Assembly: GCA_903842755.1 (NCBI GenBank)
Contig: CAIMNF010000007.1
Span: 1-6,142, forward strand
DNA length: 6,142 nt
Direction: 5' to 3'
Source: Oligoflexia bacterium
GTDB lineage: Bacteria > Bdellovibrionota > UBA1018 > CAIMNF01
The position numbers and the translations under genes were made by a program. Below, piece after piece: positions 1 through 3,913 of the stretch. Each line of letters opens with the position of its first letter. Positions within the stretch are counted from its first letter, which is position 1. The notes beneath the pieces are model-generated. The model had not been told where the DNA came from, did no database searches, and was given only the letters and a program-made list of their open reading frames with translations.

Positions 1-578
1 ACGTTTTGAAGAGCAAAAGATTCTGAATCAATAATTCGAGATTTTAAACCTGCCGCTTCAATCGTTTGTATGTATTGGTCCAAGAATTCTTTCTTGACCG
101 CGACCAACATACAATCGTAGTCATTGCCAACTTTTTTGATGACCTGATAATCTAAAACAACATCTCCAATATCGAAGGGGATGTATTGTTCCGCTTCCCA
201 AAACACCTGGTCTTGAAGCTCTTTTTGGTTCCCCACCATGATGGTCATATTTTTAATAATTAGTCCGCTGCCCGTAATCGCAGAACACACTTCTTTAGAA
301 CTGATCTTGCTTTGCGACCACGCATCTCGGATTGCGGACGATATCGCCTCGGAGTTTGCAATTTCGCGTGTTTCCGAAATTGCACTTTGAACTGGTACGA
401 TGGCGAAACGCTCCAGGACCCAGGAAGACCTTTTGCGTGACACCTCGGCAATTTTTACCGAAGTGGCACCAATGCTTAAGCCCACGCATGAGCTGCCCCC
501 CAGATTAAACGAAAAGTTTAATCCAGAAGCAAAACGACTTAAAAAACCACCCCCTGCCCGTCCTTGAGCTGCTGCCAT
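1..578 (-). CDS. pilM: Type IV pilus assembly protein PilM, N-terminal part, cut by the left window edge
   Basis: PilM is an actin-fold ATP-binding protein that forms a cytoplasmic ring at the base of the T4P machine and holds the N-terminal tail of PilN. I translated 192 codons from the ATG at 576-578; the frame stays open to base 1. Seen: a nucleotide-binding phosphate-1 region at residues 32-47 (VGLSIGATSVKIAEVS) and the typical PilM segment at residues 126-146 (VFWEAEQYIPF, then DIGDVVLDYQ). Next comes a MLVAVKKEF strand and an EAAGLKSRIIDSESFAL stretch, also family-typical. A full PilM has about 350 residues, so a bit over half is present. AGGGG at 583-587 lies 4 nt before the ATG. Odd points: the first actin motif has Ser35 where most relatives have Asp, and a Gly/Ser-rich 30-residue leader precedes it. 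It follows the 209-aa gene by 52 nt. pilN is expected next, outside the window. The family call is firm. Confidence 0.93.
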   Translation of the reverse strand, partial: MAAAQGRAGGGFLSRFASGLNFSFNLGGSSCVGLSIGATSVKIAEVSRKRSSWVLERFAIVPVQSAISETREIANSEAISSAIRDAWSQSKISSKEVCSAITGSGLIIKNMTIMVGNQKELQDQVFWEAEQYIPFDIGDVVLDYQVIKKVGNDYDCMLVAVKKEFLDQYIQTIEAAGLKSRIIDSESFALQN

Positions 579-630
579 TCAACCCCTATGTTAACTATAA
601 GCTAGGCAATAATCTACTAATTAAGCGTAA

Positions 631-1260
631 CTAATTTAAAGTGACGGTCGCAGAATCACCGTCAATAATCACATACGAAGCACGATCCAAACGCTGTTCT
701 GCCAGATCGTTGACGGGAACAATGGCAATCACCACCTTGTTGTGCTTGCTCACCATGCCTAGAACCGGGTCAAAGCAAAGTTCGGGTTCCACCAGCGCAA
801 TCGAAAACTGTTTTGCTAGTTCTGGAGTCAGAATTTTATAAACACCTTCGGTCGGCGTCCACTGCTTGGTCACCAGACTTTGGCCCGCCAAATGAACTGG
901 GGAATGCTCGTCTACAATTCCGCAATGGGTGACTAATTCCACGGTCAATAAATTAGGCTCTACAAAAACTAAACGGGCCGCTTGTTTTTTCTTTATCGCT
1001 AACGTTTTGAGTTTCTCTACCTCTACGGCAAGATTTCGGGCAATGGCAAGGGTTTGCCATTTGGGCGCGCGTTCATGGATGACCGGAATCGAACAAAGCC
1101 CCAGAAACAAAACTAAGGTGATTCCAATGAAAAGCGCTTTCTTTCTGCGGTCTCGGACGCGCTTTTTTTCGTAAAGCTCAAACGAACGCCACTCTTCTTG
1201 AACCCAGCGACTGCCGGATTCAATGGAGCTTGGTATGGGCTTTTTTAATGAATCATCCAT
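631..1260 (-). CDS. Small single-pass inner-membrane protein between pilD and pilM, possibly pseudopilin-like
   Basis: I do not recognise this 209-aa protein as a named family. It has about 41 cytoplasmic residues ending in a strongly basic cluster (EKKRVRDRRKKA, 31-42). One membrane helix follows at about 43-60 (LFIGITLVLFLGLCSIPV), then about 148 residues that should face the periplasm. Residues 74-108 (ARNLAVEVEKLKTLAIKKKQ, then AARLVFVEPNLLTVE) look like the region after the N-terminal helix of GspH/FimT pseudopilins, where an AR..AI...Q pattern precedes a beta sheet. There is no Gly-Phe-Thr prepilin cleavage site, so it would not be a PilD substrate. Two periplasmic Cys (113, 162) could form a disulfide. 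Its ATG lies inside the end of pilD (16-nt overlap), with GAGG at 1268-1271 seven nt upstream, which implies translational coupling. Context makes a T4P accessory role likely, perhaps at the PilM/N/O/P platform. The pseudopilin reading is a weak inference. Confidence 0.85.
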   Translation of the reverse strand: MDDSLKKPIPSSIESGSRWVQEEWRSFELYEKKRVRDRRKKALFIGITLVLFLGLCSIPVIHERAPKWQTLAIARNLAVEVEKLKTLAIKKKQAARLVFVEPNLLTVELVTHCGIVDEHSPVHLAGQSLVTKQWTPTEGVYKILTPELAKQFSIALVEPELCFDPVLGMVSKHNKVVIAIVPVNDLAEQRLDRASYVIIDGDSATVTLN

Positions 1261-2039
1261 CTCGAAACCTCGTAAATCAATTCAACTAATGCGCCAAAAA
1301 CTAAAAATGGCCCAAACGGAATTGCAGACCTTAAAAGCGCACCCTCGTGCTCCGTTCCTTCTTTTCTCTTCTGCCAATACCCGTACGCTAACCCAATTCC
1401 ACTGCCCAGAATGGAACTAATCATCAGGGTAGACCAGATGCCCGCAAAGCCCAAAAATACACCGATCGTGCCCATAAACTTAACGTCACCGCCCCCAAGG
1501 CCCGACCTTCCTGTTATCTTTTCATAAATTAATCCAAATGCAAAGAACGCTCCAAAGCCTAGTAAGGAAGCCAAAATCAACGGCCAAAACTCGTTTCGTC
1601 CATCCCAATAGGCCGTTAGCGCACCAATCACCCAACCGCCCAGCGAAAGTTCGTCAGGAATAATTCTAAAATCTAAATCACTACAGGTAATCGCGATGCC
1701 AATTGAAACAAAAAACCAATTTCTAAACTGAGCGACATCTAGCCCTGTTCCCCGCCACGTCAGCAAAAACAAAAACGCCGTCAAGGCCTCAACCAACGGA
1801 TACCGAACAGAAATTTTATGATCGCATTGGGAACATCGGCCCCGCAAAATTAAAAAGCTGATTAACGGAATATTTTCGTGCCAAGCGATGGGCTCGTGGC
1901 ATTTCGCGCAGGCACTAGGTGGTCTTACAATTGAGCGTTCGCGCGGAAGCCGGTAAATCACCACATTCAAAAAACTGCCGATGACCAGTCCAAACACAAT
2001 GATAAACAAGTTAATTAGCGACGGACTGAGCTGCTCCAT
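1245..2039 (-). CDS. pilD: Prepilin peptidase / N-methyltransferase PilD (peptidase family A24)
   Basis: PilD is a polytopic inner-membrane aspartic protease that removes the leader peptide from type IV prepilins and pseudopilins and methylates the new N-terminal residue. The 264 residues match the family's usual length. Seen: GSFLNVVIYRLP at 21-32; a zinc-binding pair of CxxC motifs (Cys44/Cys47 and Cys69/Cys72) of the bacterial N-terminal A24 domain; the first catalytic Asp region, DLDFRIIPDE (121-130, Asp121 aligning with the FlaK/TcpJ catalytic Asp); and the second, LGGGDVKFMG (181-190, Asp185). Several hydrophobic segments follow. Nothing key is missing, so it should be active. The start is fixed: the upstream frame has a TGA 15 nt before the ATG, with no alternative start between. 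No Shine-Dalgarno is visible (the leader ends in TATATTTAAA), which is unusual beside its neighbours. It overlaps the downstream 209-aa gene by 16 nt. Confidence 0.97.
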   Translation of the reverse strand: MEQLSPSLINLFIIVFGLVIGSFLNVVIYRLPRERSIVRPPSACAKCHEPIAWHENIPLISFLILRGRCSQCDHKISVRYPLVEALTAFLFLLTWRGTGLDVAQFRNWFFVSIGIAITCSDLDFRIIPDELSLGGWVIGALTAYWDGRNEFWPLILASLLGFGAFFAFGLIYEKITGRSGLGGGDVKFMGTIGVFLGFAGIWSTLMISSILGSGIGLAYGYWQKRKEGTEHEGALLRSAIPFGPFLVFGALVELIYEVSRWMIH

Positions 2040-2077
2040 TTTAAATATAGTTAATCAGGTTCGGTTAAAATTGGAAA

Positions 2078-2110
2078 GTGCGAATCGCTCATTTAAATCA
2101 CACTTCGCAC
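2078..2110. promoter_or_regulatory. Hairpin in the pilD leader region
   Basis: GTGCGAA (2078-2084) and TTCGCAC (2104-2110) are exact inverted copies around a 19-nt loop that itself contains the palindrome ATTTAAAT (2091-2098). The dyad lies 39-71 nt upstream of the pilD start, in the gap after the large palindrome. It could be an operator or a leader RNA structure. I see no convincing -35/-10 pair nearby, although TATATT at 2044-2049 sits directly before the pilD ATG. Function is not shown by the sequence. Confidence 0.35.
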
Positions 2111-2127
2111 GCGCTCGTGTGCCATAT

Positions 2128-2196
2128 GTTAAAAATGCCTGTGACAGTCATTTTTGTTCACTATTGACAAAAATGACTGTCACAGGCATTTTTAAC
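2128..2196. repeat. 69-bp perfect palindrome (30-bp arms, 9-nt loop), REP-like and probable bidirectional terminator
   Basis: The left arm, 2128-2157, is the exact reverse complement of the right arm, 2167-2196; the loop is TCACTATTG (2158-2166). Each arm is itself an imperfect palindrome: AAAAATG (2131-2137) pairs with CATTTTT (2149-2155) around CTG/CAG with a TGA loop, and the only break is C2138 against T2148. The element can therefore fold as one long stem or two tandem hairpins. A-rich bases on one side and T-rich bases on the other make it a plausible rho-independent terminator in both directions. It begins one base after the permease stop codon (2198-2200). Nested symmetry of this kind is typical of REP/BIME elements and of paired REPs mobilised by Y1 transposases, but only one copy lies in the window, so the family is unproven. 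Confidence 0.85.
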
Positions 2197-2197
2197 G

Positions 2198-2956
2198 TTA
2201 CAAGTTTTTTCGATAAAAAGTGGCGTTCCCCAATAAAATAAAAATAGCGACCCAGATTAGGCCATAGCCAAAACGCATGCCCCACTCGGCGGAACGAACG
2301 GGCAGATCGTAATAAATGCGGGTATCTAACATAAACTGATCCGACCGGGGAATGAGATAGCTTAGCCCCTTGAGTGCGCTCGATAGGCCTCCGTTTTGTT
2401 TGGTGACGAACTCAATTTGCTCGTGGTTGTGGGCGATAAACACAAAACTAAGCGCCGCCATGACACTCACGGCGGACGACAACCACAAAGAAACCCACAA
2501 CGTAAAGGAACACATCATCCACGCCTCAACCCACAACAATGTTGCCCCTTGAACAAATCCTAAATTCCACTGCCCGCCCGCTTGATACACACCAAGGGCC
2601 ATGACGGTCATTAACAGCACTAAGTTTAGGGCTAAAAATAATCCAATCCCCACTAGTTTTCCTAACCAATAATTCACACGCGAAATTGGCTTAGAAAGGA
2701 TTAAATAAAGGAGCCGCGACTCCCGCTCTTGCGTAATGATCCGCGCGCCAGAAGTAACGGCAATGGATAACAGCGTAAGCGAATTTGCAGCCATTCCTAA
2801 ATGGATCATTACCCGGTCCTGATGCCCAAACACCAGTAGTGCTGCCCAATAGCCCACCAGTAGTAAAAATAGGCCCACGAATAATACGTTATAAAGAATT
2901 TTATCGCGCACGAGCGACTTCACCGTGTGCAGTGCCAGGGTCACTAAATCACGCAT
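2198..2956 (-). CDS. ABC-2 type transporter permease, PilI-like by position
   Basis: This 252-residue polytopic protein has about six hydrophobic helices (roughly 20-43, 54-73, 98-122, 138-155, 158-176 and 229-246). The cytoplasmic segment GARIITQERESRLLYLILSK (70-89), followed by PISRVNYWLGKLVG (90-103), is characteristic of NosY/ABC2_membrane_2 permeases and includes the coupling-helix region that contacts the ATPase. YLIPRSDQF (200-208) before the last helix is also family-typical. Its start overlaps the ATPase stop by 8 nt, and a strong GGGGGAG (2963-2969) lies 6 nt upstream, so the two are co-translated and should form one transporter, presumably two copies of each. The substrate cannot be read from sequence. 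Directly upstream of pilD, the pair matches the M. xanthus pilH-pilI-pilD order as I recall it, where this transporter was reported to be required for T4P. The family call is firm; the PilI assignment is inference. A long palindrome follows the stop codon. Confidence 0.93.
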   Translation of the reverse strand: MRDLVTLALHTVKSLVRDKILYNVLFVGLFLLLVGYWAALLVFGHQDRVMIHLGMAANSLTLLSIAVTSGARIITQERESRLLYLILSKPISRVNYWLGKLVGIGLFLALNLVLLMTVMALGVYQAGGQWNLGFVQGATLLWVEAWMMCSFTLWVSLWLSSAVSVMAALSFVFIAHNHEQIEFVTKQNGGLSSALKGLSYLIPRSDQFMLDTRIYYDLPVRSAEWGMRFGYGLIWVAIFILLGNATFYRKNL

Positions 2957-3656
2957 GAACTACTCCCCCTTGCTTTAAAAACTGCGCGGGACTTCCTAAA
3001 AAATCAATTTTTCCTTGCTTTAAAACCAAGATGCGGTCCGCAAGTTCGGTTGCGTCTTCCAGCGCGTGGGTTGAAAATAAAACGGTTTTTCCGTGTTGCT
3101 TTAAATCACGAATCAAGTTCCGCACCCAATCACGGCCTGCTGGATCGAGGCCGCTCATGGGTTCGTCCAAAATTAAAAACTGGGGATCATTCATCAAGGC
3201 TTGCGCAATCAGTGCCCGTTGGAGCATGCCCTTGGAAAACGCTTTGAGCTTTTTTTTGCCAATGTCTGGCCCACCAATTTCCAAAAGCCCAACCTGTGCA
3301 AGTACCTGGTGCGCACGGGGCTTTAAGTCGGCGGGAGGAATATGGGCAAGTCGTCCAAAGAACGTAAGCATTTCCAATGCCGACTCGTTTGGGTTTAGAT
3401 AAGGACGCTCGGGCACGAAGGATACTTTTTCGCGTGCCTTGGTTTCATGCGTAGGAATAGAGTTTAACAACAACTGCCCCGAGGATTGAAATTTTAACCC
3501 AAAAAGGACGTGAAACAAGGTAGTCTTCCCCGCACCGTTATGGCCGATCAAGGCAACGGTTTCGCCTTGATTTAGCGTAAAATTCAACGCATGAAGAATG
3601 GTTTTCTTTTGGAGGTTTAGGGTTAGGTCTTTTGCTTCAAGTAGGGCTTGGGTCAT
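2949..3656 (-). CDS. ABC transporter ATP-binding protein, PilH-like by position
   Basis: This is a stand-alone nucleotide-binding subunit of 235 residues, the normal size. All ABC motifs are visible: Walker A GHNGAGKTT (38-46), signature FSKGMLQR (140-147, with SKGM in place of SGGQ, as usual in ABC-2 exporters), Walker B FLILDEP (160-166, catalytic Glu165), D-loop SGLD (168-171) and switch His197 in STHALED. The Q-loop reads SFVPERP (79-85), with Glu83 where many ABC ATPases have Gln; this too is common in the ABC-2/CcmA/NosF-like group. It should power the overlapping permease gene. The ATG at 3654-3656 has only a weak GGA upstream. A candidate sigma70 promoter lies at 3687-3716, so the ABC pair may have its own transcript. 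Proximity to pilD and pilM suggests the T4P-linked transporter known as PilH in Myxococcus, unrelated to the response regulator PilH of Pseudomonas. The ATPase call is certain; the pilus link is inferred. Confidence 0.95.
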   Translation of the reverse strand: MTQALLEAKDLTLNLQKKTILHALNFTLNQGETVALIGHNGAGKTTLFHVLFGLKFQSSGQLLLNSIPTHETKAREKVSFVPERPYLNPNESALEMLTFFGRLAHIPPADLKPRAHQVLAQVGLLEIGGPDIGKKKLKAFSKGMLQRALIAQALMNDPQFLILDEPMSGLDPAGRDWVRNLIRDLKQHGKTVLFSTHALEDATELADRILVLKQGKIDFLGSPAQFLKQGGVVHA

Positions 3657-3686
3657 GGTTTTTCCGCTCGGTGGTTAAGTAAGCTA

Positions 3687-3716
3687 ATTTTTGCTTAATG
3701 AGGGGGGTGATGTCAA
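3687..3716 (-). promoter_or_regulatory. Candidate sigma70 promoter for the ABC genes, with an overlapping dyad
   Basis: On the minus strand a perfect TTGACA (3716-3711) is followed 18 nt later by AAAAAT (3692-3687), a weak -10 with 4 of 6 matches to TATAAT. Transcription would start roughly 25 nt upstream of the ATPase ATG. TAAGC (3680-3684) and GCTTA (3693-3697) flank the -10 as an inverted repeat and could be an operator or a 5' hairpin. The rest of the 255-nt gap (3657-3911) is AT-rich. It holds a direct repeat of AAACTTT at 3771-3777 and 3781-3787 (10-bp period) and the terminator of the upstream gene, but no gene I can support. Confidence 0.4.
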
Positions 3717-3878
3717 GTTGTGGTCATTGATTGTGCTGCCCAATGAGTTGAATAGCATCTTTTTATTCGAAAACTTTAGCAAACTTTTTTTGATCTAAAA
3801 ATCGCGCAATTATTGCATTCAGCATTCCATTTAAACTGAAGTTTTCTTAAATCACTCAGCAGATTTCGAGTAGTTCAC

Positions 3879-3913
3879 AAATTAAAAGCTGAATAAAATT
3901 CAGATTTCAGCTT
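3879..3913 (-). terminator. Probable rho-independent terminator of the secreted-protein gene
   Basis: AAGCTGAA (3886-3893) and TTCAGCTT (3906-3913) form an 8-bp stem with a 12-nt loop. A competing shorter hairpin uses CTGAA/TTCAG at 3889-3893 and 3899-3903. On the minus strand the stem is followed by TTAATTT (3885-3879), a modest T-rich tail. The stem overlaps the stop codon of the 728-aa gene (TAA at 3914-3912). It is short and AT-rich, so it may be leaky, and some read-through into the ABC genes is possible. Confidence 0.5.

Noticed and set aside
260..489. Two minus-strand frames of 63 and 64 codons
   Set aside because: Both are alternative frames inside pilM, whose own frame runs off the window and carries clear family motifs.
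579..630. TATAGT at 594-599 as a -10 for a separate pilM promoter
   Set aside because: There is no -35-like hexamer at 16-18 nt spacing; the gap is better explained as an intra-operon spacer.
2108..2124. TGGCAC on the minus strand (2124-2119), a possible sigma54 -24 box for pilD
   Set aside because: The required GC at -12 is not at the right spacing (CG falls there, GC is one base off), and no TTGC follows.
3031..3402. 123-codon plus-strand open frame opposite the ABC ATPase, with a 65-codon one nested at 3050-3247
   Set aside because: It lies wholly antisense to a gene with every ABC motif intact. Its product is Ser/Ala/Trp-rich with no domain pattern, typical of a shadow frame.
3764..3828. 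Possible 20-codon minus-strand ORF (MLNAIIARFLDQKKFAKVFE) in the 3657-3911 gap
   Set aside because: It is too short to support, has no good ribosome binding site, and lies in AT-rich intergenic sequence where such frames arise by chance.
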